Both the position numbers and the translations under genes were made by a program. From Egaibacter danicus (lineage in GTDB: Bacteria; Pseudomonadota; Gammaproteobacteria; Burkholderiales; Burkholderiaceae_C), in the NCBI GenBank assembly GCA_016707075.1, contig JADJII010000009.1:62001-126000 (forward strand): 64,000 nucleotides of DNA. Reading direction: 5' to 3'. Within the stretch, counting starts at the first letter, position 1. Each line of letters begins with the position of its first letter. Positions 35,745 through 45,821 of this stretch are shown here, piece by piece. Under the pieces are notes generated by a model that did not search any database, was not told the DNA's origin, and saw only the letters and a list, made by a program, of their open reading frames with translations.

Positions 35745-36834
35745 TCAGCGCCCCGAGACACGCTGAAAAAATTCCCACATCACATCATTGGCATTGATGG
35801 CCTGCGAAGCGGGCTCCTTGCCGGAACGCACCTCTTTGACCCCTGGCCAGGAGTGCCCCTTTTTCCGTCACGCACAGTTGCACTTGAACCCCTTCTGCAC
35901 AGCCGGCATAGGCCTCACAAAAAGCGCCCGGCACCTCCAGCACACGCCTGGACGGTGCCACACAACGGTTGCGCTGCGTCCAGCGGTTGATGGTCTCGGG
36001 GACCGACACGAAGTCCGCCACTTTGGTTTCGTCCCGGAATGCGTCCTGCCCGGCGCCACCGTTGTACAGGACATGGGTGTCGTTTTTGGCATGGATGTGC
36101 AGCACCGAAATGGGTCTGGCCGGCGAACACAGAAGCGTGCCGTCGGTGCCGGCCACGGGAGCAATCGCCCGGAAAGTGTCGGCCATCTCGCAGGCCAGGC
36201 GGTGGCTCAGCATGCCGCCGTTGGACATGCCCGTGGCAAAGATGCGCTGCGGGTCAACATGCACGCGTGCCTGCAATTGCACCAGCATGGCGCGCACAAA
36301 GCCAACATCATCTATCTTGAGGTCCCGCGCCCGGTCACAACAGTTGCCAGCGTTCCAGGTCGCCAGTTTTCCTGAAGGCAAGCGGCTGTAGCCGTTGGGA
36401 AACACGGCAATGAACCCCGCGCTGTCTGCCTTGCCAACGATGTCGTAGTTGTTGTTGGCCTGCAGGTTCATGTCGCCACCGCCACCGTGAAAGGCGACAA
36501 CGACCTGGGTTGGCACCGCGACATCGTATCCGCGCGGAACATGCACCAGATAGGCGCGTTGCAAACCGCCATGCCGCAGTGTGAAGTTGTATGTGCCGGG
36601 CTTTGTGAGACGCTCCAAACTCGCGGCGTCACCTTTTTGGGGCGAAGCATTTGACGCCCTGACCTCCCGGTGCGCTTGAACCTTGTCTTTCAGGCGCAGC
36701 CGCAAAGTGGTGGTGCTGCTGTCATTCGTATCGTTTTGCGCCCACGCGCAGGGCATGGCGGCCATCAATGCCACCAGCAGGCCCGATAGCCATGACAATC
36801 GCCGGGTGACAGCCGCGTCTGTGAGATGCAACAT
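35745..36834 (-). CDS. LpqC/PHB-depolymerase-type secreted esterase, frameshifted near the 3' end
   Basis: From ATG 36834 (MLHLTDAAVTRRLSWLSG), with a signal peptide ending near MPCAWAQN. Alpha/beta hydrolase: VVAFHGGGGDMNLQANNNYD (oxyanion region) and nucleophile serine in FATGMSNGGMLSHRLA; ISVLHIHAKNDTHVLYNGG holds the acid region. The frame shifts after CVTEKG at an AAAAAGGGG run (35856-35865 on plus). With one G removed it reads GHSWPGVKEV, restoring the catalytic His, and ends MWEFFQRVSGR at 35745, 362 residues. A homopolymer error is the simple explanation. Confidence 0.83.
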
Positions 36835-36930
36835 AAATTCTCCAGTGGTGGATGCCGCTTGGCACGGCAGAGCCCTGTCCACATATCCTACAGATGGCCT
36901 CAGTGCATTTTGCGAATGCCAGGTAAAGAC

Positions 36931-38047
36931 CTTGGATTCAACCGGTCGATGCAACAAGTTGGCTGAATCGTTCAGCAGGCGTTTCGTAGTTTAGAGTTTT
37001 CCTTGGGCGCTCATTCAGTTTTCTCGCATTGCTTCACTGTGCCTGTGGTGCCCGGTATCGCCCGGGGGTCTGCCGCAATAGTCCGTTTGTATTTTCATTG
37101 CTTCCCGTTGCCGGCTTGGGGATCACAGTGCACTGATGTCGGTGGCCAATGTAAAACGCTTGTGATCAGCCATTTCTGCCCCTCCCGGTTAAAGCTTGTA
37201 AAGTTCCTGGGCTTGCGTGCGTTTTTGTCGTGCTTGTGCGGTCTGCGTATCTTTGCGGGCACCTGCCGCCCGCCCGCGTCGGCGCTCACCAGTGTTGCTC
37301 TGGTTGTTGGCGCCACATCAAATCCCCTTCCCTGGCCTGGTACAGCACGATCTTCCCTGGGCTGCGCTCCTGTAGACCGGGTTGTGTCTTGCCTGGTTGT
37401 CTGTCTTTGTGTGTGGTGACGCGACGCGCCGGCCCAGTGGCGCCTCATGTTGCGTGTTCCTTCTTCATGCGCCCTCGGGCTGGAGAGCTGCGGTGATCGT
37501 TTCGTGTGACGCGTGGTGTTCTCGTCGCCGGGGTGTGGTGAGCCATCCGCACGCGAGGAGCCCCGGGGGGCTTCCGCACGACGCGCGCCAAGATTCGGTT
37601 TTGAGCCAGCTTGCAGAGTTTGGGACGATGTGCCCTATCCCAGGCGGCCTCGTCGGCCAGGGCAGCACGGTAGCAGCCTTGGCCACCGTTGCGCTTGATT
37701 TCGCGGCAGATGGTGGATGGCGCTCGGCCCAGCTGGAGGGCAATTGAACGGATCGGGCCCGGCAACCAGGGAGCGAGTATCTCTTCCGCTCGGTCAGGCT
37801 AACGCCAAATGGGACGACGCGCTGTGCAGGACGTATGCCACCAGTCTCAGCCAGGATGCGACTAACAGATGAGTGGTTTCGATCAAACAATTGGGCAATC
37901 TGCTGAAGGGATTCGCCCTTCTTCCAGCGCTCCCACATCAGTGCCTTCTGGCTATCCGAATAGTAAATCCTTGTTCTTTGCTTCATCTGCAACACTCCTT
38001 CTGCTCATGCAGAATTTAAGATGTTGCATCGACCGGTTGAATCCAAG
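36931..38047 (-). mobile_element. IS30-family element, internally decayed, ends intact
   Basis: 1117 bp bounded by perfect 26-bp inverted repeats (36931-36956 and 38022-38047, beginning CTTGGATTCAACCGG). The flanking dinucleotide AC occurs on both sides, consistent with a 2-bp target duplication. The transposase stop lies inside the left repeat, as is usual for IS30. It sits between the esterase start and icd, 92 bp upstream of the latter. Confidence 0.88.
36938..37986 (-). pseudogene. IS30-family transposase, multiply broken
   Basis: N-terminus MKQRTRIYYSDSQKALMWE with IAQLFDRNHSSVSRILAETG is a clean IS30 helix-turn-helix with AAGGAG before ATG 37986. After that, homologous pieces jump frames: IRSIALQLGRAPSTICREIK, an HASHETI piece, MADHKRFTLATDI and finally LNERPRKTLNYETPAERF, then SQLVASTG and stop. 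The central catalytic part has stops and missing stretches, so no active enzyme can be made. Confidence 0.85.
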
Positions 38048-38139
38048 ACTGTTTCATGGCGTGAACGACAAAGGTGCTGATGCTCGCCCGCATAATTGGG
38101 GAATTGCGCACATTTTCTTAAACCACTGAATTGAATTCC

Positions 38140-39171
38140 ATGACCCAAAAGATACCTGCCACCCTTATCGCCGGAGACGGCATCGGTCCCGAAATCATGG
38201 ACGCGACGCTGGCCGCGCTCGACGCACTCGGCGCGCCCTTTGAGTGGGACCGCCAGATTGCCGGCCTCGAAGGTATGAAGGTGGCAGGTGACCCACTGCC
38301 GCAAGCCACACTCGACAGCATCCGCCGTACCCGACTGGCTCTGAAGGGACCGCTGGAAACGCCTTCGGGTGGAGGCTACCGCAGCTCGAACGTCCGCTTG
38401 CGCGAGGAATTCAAGCTCTACGCCAACCTGCGTCCCGCCCTGACCGTCATTCCTGGCGGTCGATTCGACAAGATTGATCTGGTGGTCGTGCGCGAGAACC
38501 TGGAGGGCCTGTACATCGGCCACGAGCACTATGTGCAAATCGACAATGACCCCCACGCCGTGGCGATGGCCACCGGCATCAATACCCGGGCGGGAAGCCG
38601 CCGTCTGCTGGAATTTGCCTTCGACCACGCCGTTGCCACGGGCCGCAAGAAGGTAACAATCGTGCACAAGGCCAACATCATGAAGGCGCTCACCGGCATC
38701 TTCCTGGAGACGGGCCTGGAGTTGTATGAACGCAAGTACAAAGGCAAGTTTGAGCTGGACACCGTCATCATTGATGCCTGCGCGATGAAACTGGTGCTGA
38801 ACCCCTGGCAGTTCGACATGCTGGTAACGACCAACCTGTTCGGCGATATTCTGTCGGATCTGGTGGCGGGGCTGGTCGGCGGGCTGGGCATGGCACCGGG
38901 CGCGAACATCGGTGCCGACGCCGCGATTTTCGAGGCTGTGCACGGCTCGGCGCCAGACATCGCCGGCAAGGGCATTGCCAATCCCACCGCACTGCTGCTG
39001 GCGGCCGCAATGATGCTGGATCACTGCAGGTTGATCGACTTGGCACAGCGGCTGCGCCAGGCTCTGGACGCCACGCTCAACATCGACAAAGTCCGTACGG
39101 GTGATCTGGGCGGCAGCGCGACCACCGCGGCCTTCACCAAAGCATTGGTGAGCCGAATCGCCAGCACCTGA
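38140..39171 (+). CDS. NAD-dependent isocitrate dehydrogenase (isopropylmalate dehydrogenase family)
   Basis: 343 residues from ATG 38140. Seen: TLIAGDGIGPEIMDATLAAL, LKGPLETPSGGGYRSSNVRL (the Ser of the substrate loop), VVRENLEGLYIGHE, KVTIVHKANIMKA and the signature NLFGDILSDLVAGLVGGLG. The GGGYRSSNV loop fits an isocitrate rather than an isopropylmalate enzyme. It feeds 2-oxoglutarate in the citrate cycle. Confidence 0.88.
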   Translation: MTQKIPATLIAGDGIGPEIMDATLAALDALGAPFEWDRQIAGLEGMKVAGDPLPQATLDSIRRTRLALKGPLETPSGGGYRSSNVRLREEFKLYANLRPALTVIPGGRFDKIDLVVVRENLEGLYIGHEHYVQIDNDPHAVAMATGINTRAGSRRLLEFAFDHAVATGRKKVTIVHKANIMKALTGIFLETGLELYERKYKGKFELDTVIIDACAMKLVLNPWQFDMLVTTNLFGDILSDLVAGLVGGLGMAPGANIGADAAIFEAVHGSAPDIAGKGIANPTALLLAAAMMLDHCRLIDLAQRLRQALDATLNIDKVRTGDLGGSATTAAFTKALVSRIAST

Positions 39172-39219
39172 TCACCTGCATAGCCTGGCCTCAACAAACC
39201 AGCCCATCAAAAGCGCTGA

Positions 39220-40900
39220 ATGGATCACAACCTGTCTCTGATCACAACCGTTGCCGCGGGCTTCGGTGTCGCCTTGATCCTCGGATTTATTGCCGAGCGA
39301 ATCAAGGTGCCAGCACTGGTCGGCTATCTGGTTGCAGGCATCCTCATCGGCCCGGCGACGCCTGGCTTCGTGGCAGACGTGCACATCGCATCCCAACTGT
39401 CCGAGATCGGTGTCATGTTGCTGATGTTCGGTGTCGGACTTCACTTCTCTCTCAAAGACCTCCTCGCAGTGAAACGCATTGCCGTGCCGGGTGCAGTGGT
39501 CAGATGGGCCTGGCACGGTCTGGGCATGGGTGGCCCGGTCTGGGGCTGGCATTGGGGTAGCGGTCTGATCTTCGGGCTGTCCCTGTCCTGTGCCAGCACG
39601 GTGGTGCTGCTCAAGGCGCTGGAAGCACGTGGTGTACTGGACAGCATGAATGGGCGCATCGCCATCGGCTGGCTGGTCGTTGAGGATCTGGCCTGCGTGC
39701 TGGTCCTGGTGCTGATGCCGCCACTGGCTGGCGTGCTGGGTAGTGCCGTCGCCGCGACGCGCTTGGCACCTCGGGGCCTGCTGCAGGTCGGGGCCTTTAT
39801 AGCGCTGATGCTGATCGTCGGCCGTCGTGCGTTACCCTGGCTGTTGTGGCAGGTGTCGCGCACGGGGTCGCGCGAACTGTTTACGCTGGCCGTGGTTGCG
39901 ACGGCGATCGGCATCGCCTACGGAGCGTCTGAACTGTTCAATGTGTCGTTCGCGCTCGGGGCCTTCTTCGCCGGCATGGTGATGCGCGAATCCGAGTTCA
40001 GCCACCGCGCGGCGCAAGAGTCGCTGCCGCTGCGCGATGCCTTCTCGGTGCTGTTCTTCGTGTCGGTGGGCATGTTGTTCGAGCCGGCGATCCTGGCCGA
40101 GCAGCCAGGCCGGGTCATCAGCGTGGTGGCCGTCATCATCTTCGGCAAGACACTCGCCGCGCGGCTGGTGGTTGCCTTCGCTACCCGCTGAACACTGCGC
40201 TCACCGTGGCGGTCAGCCTGGCGCAGATCGGCGAGTTCTCCTTTATCCTGGCTGGTCTTGGCCTGTCACTGGGGCTGCTGCCCGCCGAGGGCATGAGCCT
40301 GGTGATGGCCGGCGCGCTCATCTCCATCGCCCTCAACCCCTTCATGTTCGGCGCCATCGAACCGGTCAGGCGCTGGGTGCTCGGACGCTCAGCCAAGGCA
40401 CGTAACCTGGAGCAACGGAATGATCCTTATGCCGAGCTGCCCATCAGTACCGAGCGCAAATACCTGGAAGGACAGGTCGTGCTGGTCGGTTACGGTCGCG
40501 TGGGCGACGCATCGCCAAGGCACTGGAGGCCCGCGGCATACCTTATGTCGTCGCAGAACAGAACCGTGAATTGGTCGAGTGCCTGCGCAAGAGCGGTGTC
40601 GCTGCCGTTTCAGGGAATGCCGCTGATCCGGCCGTACTGATCCAGGCACACATCGCCGATGCTGCCATGCTGGTCATCGCCACGCCCGACACGATCGGCG
40701 TCCGGCAAATGGCCAACACCGCGCGCGCACTCAACCCGGACATTGAAATCATGCTGCGTACCCAAAGCGAGGATGAGTCAGCCCTGTTGCGCAATGAAGG
40801 AATTGGGAAGATTTTCTTCAGCGAGGAAGAACTGGCCAAGGGCATGGCAAACCACGTGCTGGAACGATTCGCTCCACAACCAGTTCCCACGCATCAGTAG
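39220..40900 (+). CDS. Monovalent cation:proton antiporter, KefB/YbaL type, with two frameshifts
   Basis: CPA2 antiporter with about 12 membrane helices (LITTVAAGFGVALILGFIAE to IALNPFMFGAIEPV) and a C-terminal RCK/TrkA-N domain (GQVVLVGYGRVG, then RRIAKALEARGIPYVVAEQN when repaired). Two one-base losses break it: GCCTTCGCTAC near 40187 (expected TTCCGC) and GTGGGCGACGC near 40511 (expected GGCCGAC). Restoring both gives 560 residues. The RCK domain suggests gating by nucleotide or glutathione adducts, as in Kef systems. Confidence 0.82.
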
Positions 40901-40921
40901 GAAAAAGGCTGCAGCGCGGAA

Positions 40922-41422
40922 CTACTGTTCCGGACGATCCGGCCCCTGCGTACCCTGGGCTCGCGCTGACAGGTAGGCATAGAGATCCGCTATATGGGCT
41001 TGCACGCGCGGTTCGCCTTGCCACGCCGGCATCGTGAGCGGCTCTTCCCTGCGCTGCACGATGGTTTCGACCAGGGCCGCCTGCGCGGCGCTATCGCCCC
41101 TGGCTTGCGCCGGGGGCAGACCCCAGTCGTAACGCTTGAGCACGAGGCTCACAAATTGGCGCGAACCCATGTCACGAACCAGAGGCAGCAGGTTGGGCGC
41201 ACCCGCCCCGCCAGCTGCAGCGGCCCCATGACAGCTTGCGCACCGGTCCTGGAAGACGCGCCAGCCGATATAGACCGAACCGGGCGGTTTTGACAGCCTT
41301 GCGACCTCCTGAGCAGGCTGCGCGTTCTGAAACTCCACGGCGCATCCGGCCAGCAATAGGGCCGACGCCAGGGCGCCACCGCCCAGCTTCAGCACCAACA
41401 TCGAAAACTTCGCCATTGTCAT
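40922..41422 (-). CDS. Cytochrome c lipoprotein
   Basis: 166 residues from ATG 41422 (MTMAKFSMLVLKLGG), AAAGG upstream. Lipobox SALLLAGCAVEF indicates a lipid-anchored periplasmic protein. One haem site CASCH (RVFQDRCASCHGAAAAG) and a later MPAW that may give the methionine ligand. Monohaem class I type. It is convergent with the antiporter; electron partner unknown. Confidence 0.87.
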   Translation of the reverse strand: MTMAKFSMLVLKLGGGALASALLLAGCAVEFQNAQPAQEVARLSKPPGSVYIGWRVFQDRCASCHGAAAAGGAGAPNLLPLVRDMGSRQFVSLVLKRYDWGLPPAQARGDSAAQAALVETIVQRREEPLTMPAWQGEPRVQAHIADLYAYLSARAQGTQGPDRPEQ

Positions 41423-41616
41423 TACCTTTCTCTTGCTCGCAGCCGCGAATCCAGCGTGCTGGGCAACCATTCTGCCTGCAATATGTCCCATTGTGACAAA
41501 CCGCCGTCCAGCAATCCTTGCGAAAGATCAGTGCTGTCCTGCGTATTCCGACCCATGATGCACGGTGAAAGTTGACACGCGATGTCGCTAAACTTGGAAA
41601 ATGGATGGGCCAATAA

Positions 41617-43062
41617 ATGGAATTCACGTTAAAGCTGCTTGACGGTGGCGCTGGCAGCCTGGCTTCTTACCTCGCGGCGCATGTGCTGTTGTGCCTGTTG
41701 CCAGCCTTCTTCATCGCCGGGGCCATGGCGGCGCTGATTCCCAAAGCCAGCATCACACGCTGGCTGGGGCGTAACACGCCGGCCTACGTGTCTTATCCGG
41801 CTGCGGCAGCGGCTGGCTCACTGCTGGCCGTGTGTTCATGCACCATCGTGCCGCTGTTTGCCGGCATCTACCGCAAGGGCGCGGGTATCGGTCCGGCCAT
41901 CACCTTCCTGTTCTTCGCGCCGGCAGGCAACATCATGGCGCTGGCCTACACCGGCAGCATCCTGGGTCCGCAATTTGCCGCCGCACGGGTGGTGATGTGC
42001 CTGCTGTTCGGCATCGGTATTGGCCTGCTGATGGCACTGCTGTTCTGGCGCGACGACGCCCGCCACGACGCCGAGACCGACAACCTGTTCGCCGAGCAGG
42101 CCAACATCTCCCCGGCGGCGCTGGGCGTGCTGCTGTCACTGGTGGCGCTGCTGATCGCCGGTACCCTCAAGCTGTGGCCACTGACCGCCACTGTAGCCAC
42201 CTTCAACCTGCCGCTCCCTTGGGCCGAAGCCTGGCAAGCCACTTTGTTCCAGTGGGTGCCGTTTGATACCGCCAGGGGCGAAGAAGGCGTGAGTTTTCAG
42301 GGCTCCGTGCTGATTGGCCTGCTGCTGCTCATTGCCGCCACCGCCTGGAAGGGGCTGGAGAATATCACCGAAGGCGCCAACCGCTGGACCTGGGTAGCAC
42401 TGGGCCTGGCCGCCACCACCCTGCTGGTGGCCGCGCTACGCCTGACACCCCAAACCAGCGGGCTGGAAGTAGCCCTGACCGGTCGCGTGCTGGCCGTGGC
42501 GTTGTCGCTGTGGGCGGTGTGGCACTTCGCCCGCCAGCTGGCTGCGGACGACTGGCGTGCCTGGCTTTGGGAATCCTGGCGCTTCGTGAAGCAGATTTTT
42601 GTGCTATTGGTGGTGGGCGTGTTTGTAGTAGGCATGGTGCGCCAGGTCATTCGTCCGGAATGGATTGAAAGCCTGGCCGGCAGCAACACTTTGCAGGCTA
42701 ACGCCGTGGCGGTGGGGTTTGGTGTGTTCATGTACTTCCCGACGCTGGTGGAAGTGCCGGTCGCGCGCATGTTCCTCGACTTGGGCATGCACCCTGGCCC
42801 GCTGCTGGCCTACCTGATGGCCGACCCCGAGCTCAGCCTGCAAAGCATGCTGATGGTAGCCGCGGTGATTGGCCGCACCAAGACTGCCGCCTACGTGGGC
42901 ATGGTGGCACTCTTCAGCATGGGCGCCGGCCTGATCTATGGGGCCTGGGTAGATGGTCTGGGCTGGGGACCGATGGCTCTGGCGCTGGGTCTCATTCTGG
43001 CCCTGCTGGGCGGCGGCCTGGCCTGGCTGCGTCGTCGACAGGGCACTGCCGCACCCGTTTAA
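41617..43062 (+). CDS. ArsP/DUF318-type permease
   Basis: 481 residues, many membrane helices. The hallmark VCSCTIVPLFAGIYRKGAG with FFAPAGNIMALAYTGSILG identifies the PF03773 permease family; a second matching segment is FGVFMYFPTLVEVPVARMFL. Some members export organoarsenicals, others are linked to thiol/sulfur genes. A CxxC thioredoxin follows by 29 bp, a common pairing. Substrate not readable. Confidence 0.9.
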   Translation: MEFTLKLLDGGAGSLASYLAAHVLLCLLPAFFIAGAMAALIPKASITRWLGRNTPAYVSYPAAAAAGSLLAVCSCTIVPLFAGIYRKGAGIGPAITFLFFAPAGNIMALAYTGSILGPQFAAARVVMCLLFGIGIGLLMALLFWRDDARHDAETDNLFAEQANISPAALGVLLSLVALLIAGTLKLWPLTATVATFNLPLPWAEAWQATLFQWVPFDTARGEEGVSFQGSVLIGLLLLIAATAWKGLENITEGANRWTWVALGLAATTLLVAALRLTPQTSGLEVALTGRVLAVALSLWAVWHFARQLAADDWRAWLWESWRFVKQIFVLLVVGVFVVGMVRQVIRPEWIESLAGSNTLQANAVAVGFGVFMYFPTLVEVPVARMFLDLGMHPGPLLAYLMADPELSLQSMLMVAAVIGRTKTAAYVGMVALFSMGAGLIYGAWVDGLGWGPMALALGLILALLGGGLAWLRRRQGTAAPV

Positions 43063-43091
43063 TTTTTTCACCCCATCCTCAGGAGAAAACC

Positions 43092-43328
43092 ATGTTGACC
43101 GTCAAAATCCTCGGCTCTGGCTGTGCGAACTGCAAGAAACTCGAAGCTGTGGCGCGTGAGGCCGCCAGCAGCGCCCATTTGCAGGCTGAGTTCGTCAAGG
43201 TCACCAACATGAACGACATCCTGGCCTACGACCTGCTGTCCACGCCGGGTCTGGTTGTCAACGGCAAACTCGTCAGCAGCGGGCGCATTCCGACCGTGGC
43301 CGAAGTGCAGAAATGGCTGGTCGCTTGA
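43092..43328 (+). CDS. Small thioredoxin-like protein (redox-active disulfide protein 2 type)
   Basis: 78 residues with active site GSGCANCKKLEAVA and the cis-proline region LLSTPGLVVNGKLVSSGRIP. AGGAG precedes the ATG. No signal peptide, so cytoplasmic. Downstream of the permease in one operon, probably its redox partner. Confidence 0.9.
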   Translation: MLTVKILGSGCANCKKLEAVAREAASSAHLQAEFVKVTNMNDILAYDLLSTPGLVVNGKLVSSGRIPTVAEVQKWLVA

Positions 43329-43335
43329 GCAATGA

Positions 43336-44217
43336 TCAACTCTTCAGGTCCCGCTTCATTTCGGGCCATGTACGACGGTTGATGGCGTAGCCCTCCGTAG
43401 CGATCGTTTCGCCCTTGAACGGCATCAGCAGCATGCCATCCAGCCGCGCCACTTCACGCAGATTGGTATGGCCGTGAATGCCAATGGTCATGCCCACCTG
43501 GCCAGCGCGGGGCTGCTCGCGGTAGGTGCCAAACAGGCGGTCCCACCAGGGCAAATTAAAGCCAAAGTTGGAGTTGGTTTCGTCAATTTCCACTGAATGG
43601 TGCACGCGATGCATGTCGGGTGTCACGATGACCCAACGCAGCACACGGTCCAGACTCACGGGCAGGCGGATGTTGCCGTGGTTGAACATGGCTGCCGCGT
43701 TGAGCAGCACTTCAAAAATCACCACCGCCACCACCGGCGGGCCGAGTACCGTGATGGTGGCGAACTTGATCAGCATCGACAGCACGATCTCGATGGGGTG
43801 AAAGCGCGACCCGGTGGTCAGGTCGTAATCCAGGTCAGCGTGGTGCACCCGGTGCAGCCGCCACAGCACAGGCACAGCGTGAACCATGACGTGCTGCAGC
43901 CAGATCACGAAGTCCATGGCCATCACGGCCACTGGCACCGCAAGCCAGAACGGCACCTGAAAGTGGTTCAAGATACCCCAGCCATTGGCAGCACAAAAGG
44001 CCGCGACGCCCACTGCCGCCAAGGGAAAAAGCAGCCGCAGCAGCACCGTATTGAGGACGACCAAGCCCAGATTGCTGGCCCAGCGCAAGGATTTGGACAC
44101 TGTCAGGGCACGCTGAGGCGCCAGTGCTTCCCAAATGCCGACAAGGGCGAAAACGCCCAGAAAGAAGCTCAGCCTGATGCCCGGCTCGTGCGCCAGTACA
44201 AATTGTTCAAATTGCAT
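43336..44217 (-). CDS. Sterol desaturase/fatty acid hydroxylase family membrane protein
   Basis: About 293 residues from ATG 44217, which has GGAG at proper distance (ATG 44229 is the alternative). Several membrane helices and the diiron histidine clusters: WLQHVMVHAVP, WRLHRVHHADLDYD and DMHRVHHSVE. Such enzymes hydroxylate or desaturate lipids. Divergent from the ArsR-rhodanese gene, sharing a 78-bp gap. Confidence 0.9.
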   Translation of the reverse strand: MQFEQFVLAHEPGIRLSFFLGVFALVGIWEALAPQRALTVSKSLRWASNLGLVVLNTVLLRLLFPLAAVGVAAFCAANGWGILNHFQVPFWLAVPVAVMAMDFVIWLQHVMVHAVPVLWRLHRVHHADLDYDLTTGSRFHPIEIVLSMLIKFATITVLGPPVVAVVIFEVLLNAAAMFNHGNIRLPVSLDRVLRWVIVTPDMHRVHHSVEIDETNSNFGFNLPWWDRLFGTYREQPRAGQVGMTIGIHGHTNLREVARLDGMLLMPFKGETIATEGYAINRRTWPEMKRDLKS

Positions 44218-44267
44218 GCCTGTCTCCATTTACCTGCTGCAAACATTTGCGCCAGATCATAACCAAT

Positions 44268-44289
44268 CATTCAAACGGATATTAGAATG
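44268..44289. promoter_or_regulatory. Candidate ArsR-type operator
   Basis: CATTC-N12-GAATG is an inverted repeat centred in the AT-rich divergent gap, ending 6 bp before the ArsR start. ArsR-family repressors, including the persulfide-responsive BigR/SqrR type, bind such ATTC/GAAT dyads. Binding is inferred. Confidence 0.42.
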
Positions 44290-44295
44290 TAACCT

Positions 44296-44959
44296 ATGAA
44301 TAACCGATCTCTCAAAGACCTTTTGTACGAGCAGGTCGCCCGTGTGGGTAAAGCTCTGTCCAGCCCGAAGCGGCTGGAGATCCTGGAAATGCTGGCCCAG
44401 GGTGAAAAGGCTGTCGAAACAATTTCTGCCGAAGTGGCCATCGACAACAAGCTGGCCAGCGCCCACCTGAAAGCATTGAAGCAGGCCCACTTGGTAAAAA
44501 CCCGCCGGGATGGCAAGCGCATCATCTACCAGCCTCGCGGGCAGCGATATCGCCCAGTTGGGCGTGACGCTGCGCCAGGTGGCAGAGGAACATCTGGTCG
44601 AGTTGCGCATGGCGTTGCAACAAATGATGGCAGAGCCGGACCGTATGGTCAGTGTGGGACGCAAGGAGCTGATGGGACAGGCCAAACGCGGCGAGGTTAT
44701 CGTGCTCGATGTTCGCCCGCAAAACGAATTTGATACCGCCCACCTGCCGCACGCACGCTCATTGCCCTTGTCCGAGTTGGCCCGACGCCTGGCCGAGTTG
44801 CCACGCGATGTGGAGATCGTCGCGTATTGCCGTGGTCCGTTTTGCCTGATGTCTGACGAAGCGGTAAAGCTGCTGCAAGCCCACGGCTACCGTGCCCGCA
44901 AAACCTTTGATGGTGTGAGCGAGTGGCAGGCCGCCGGCCTCCCCCTTGCAAAAAGCTGA
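44296..44959 (+). CDS. ArsR-family repressor fused to a rhodanese domain, frameshifted
   Basis: Residues 1-90 are an ArsR winged helix (VGKALSSPKRLEILEMLAQG, AIDNKLASAHLKALKQAHLV). The C-terminal half is a rhodanese (VLDVRPQNEFDTAHLPHARS) with active loop YCRGPFCLMSDEA. The winged helix has no cysteine, so no CxC metal site; the only cysteines are in the rhodanese loop, suggesting a persulfide or thiol signal. An extra C at 44533-44534 shifts the frame between the domains; without it the protein is 220 residues. It begins a plus-strand run with DsrE and rhodanese genes. Confidence 0.85.
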
Positions 44960-44977
44960 ACACTTGAGGAGAAACCC

Positions 44978-45329
44978 ATGTCGTCCACCCTGTTCATTCT
45001 CAATGATGCCCCGTATGGCAACGAGCGGGCTTACAACGCCCTGCGACTGGCTGCTGCAGTAGCCGGCAAGGAAGGACAGCACGTGCGGATGTTTCTGATG
45101 GCCGACGCAGTGAGCTGTGCCAAGAATGGCCAGAAGGTGCCAGAGGGGTACTACAACGTGCAATTGATGCTGGGCAAGATCGCGCGCAAAGGTGAAGTGG
45201 TGCTGTGCGGCACCTGCATGGATGCGCGCGGACTGCGTGTTGAAGAAATCATGGAGGGGCACCCGGCGCGGCACGCTGGCGCAGCTTGCCGACTGGACGG
45301 TCGAGGCTGACAGGGTATTGGTGTTCTGA
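44978..45329 (+). CDS. DsrE-family sulfur relay protein, frameshifted at the end
   Basis: MSSTLFILNDAPYGNERAYN and VRMFLMADAVSCAKNGQKVP are DsrE-like; Cys in the latter and in VVLCGTCMDARG may carry persulfide. A G4 run at 45256-45259 shifts the frame. With three Gs it ends EGTRRGTLAQLADWTVEADR, then VLVF and TGA at 45327, 116 residues. GAGGAG precedes the start. Middle gene of the sulfur run. Confidence 0.82.
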
Positions 45330-45350
45330 CTTTAACGAATTGAGAAAAAA

Positions 45351-45812
45351 ATGAAACTGCCCCTGATTGCAGCCACGCTATTTGCCATCGCCTTGCAAGT
45401 CACGCCCTTGCCTGCTGCCGCTGAAGAAAAGGCCGTCGTGGATGCGATGGAGTCTTATCTGGATTTCGTGGACTACGGAGGCGCCACCATCTTCCCGGAA
45501 CAAATACCCAAGGACGACTGGAAGAAGTTTTTCGTCATTGACGCCCGTGACAAGGACCAGTTCGCCAAGGAACACATTCCTGGCGCCGTCAACATCGAAT
45601 GGCGCCGCACGCTGGCTGAGCGCAGCCGCATCCCGAAAGACAAACCGGTACTGCTTTACTGCAATACCGGATCCTTGTCGGCCCAGGCTGGCTTTGCGTT
45701 GCGGGTAGCCGGCTACGAGAACGTGCGCATCCTGCAAGGCGGTTTCGCTGAATGGAAAGCCAAGGGCGGCATGGATGCAGCTGCAAAAGCGACTGTTCCC
45801 GTGAAGCACTGA
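45351..45812 (+). CDS. Secreted rhodanese-like protein
   Basis: 153 residues with a signal peptide (MKLPLIAATLFAIALQV, then TPLPAAAEE). Rhodanese fold: FFVIDARDKDQFAKEHIPGA and active loop VLLYCNTGSLSAQAGFALRV with the catalytic cysteine. Periplasmic sulfurtransferase; last gene after ArsR-rhodanese and DsrE. Confidence 0.88.
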   Translation: MKLPLIAATLFAIALQVTPLPAAAEEKAVVDAMESYLDFVDYGGATIFPEQIPKDDWKKFFVIDARDKDQFAKEHIPGAVNIEWRRTLAERSRIPKDKPVLLYCNTGSLSAQAGFALRVAGYENVRILQGGFAEWKAKGGMDAAAKATVPVKH

Positions 45813-45821
45813 ACTTCATTC

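Noticed and set aside
38131..38133. TTG start for the isocitrate dehydrogenase
   Set aside because: ATG three codons later fits the family start; the extra residues are not conserved in style.
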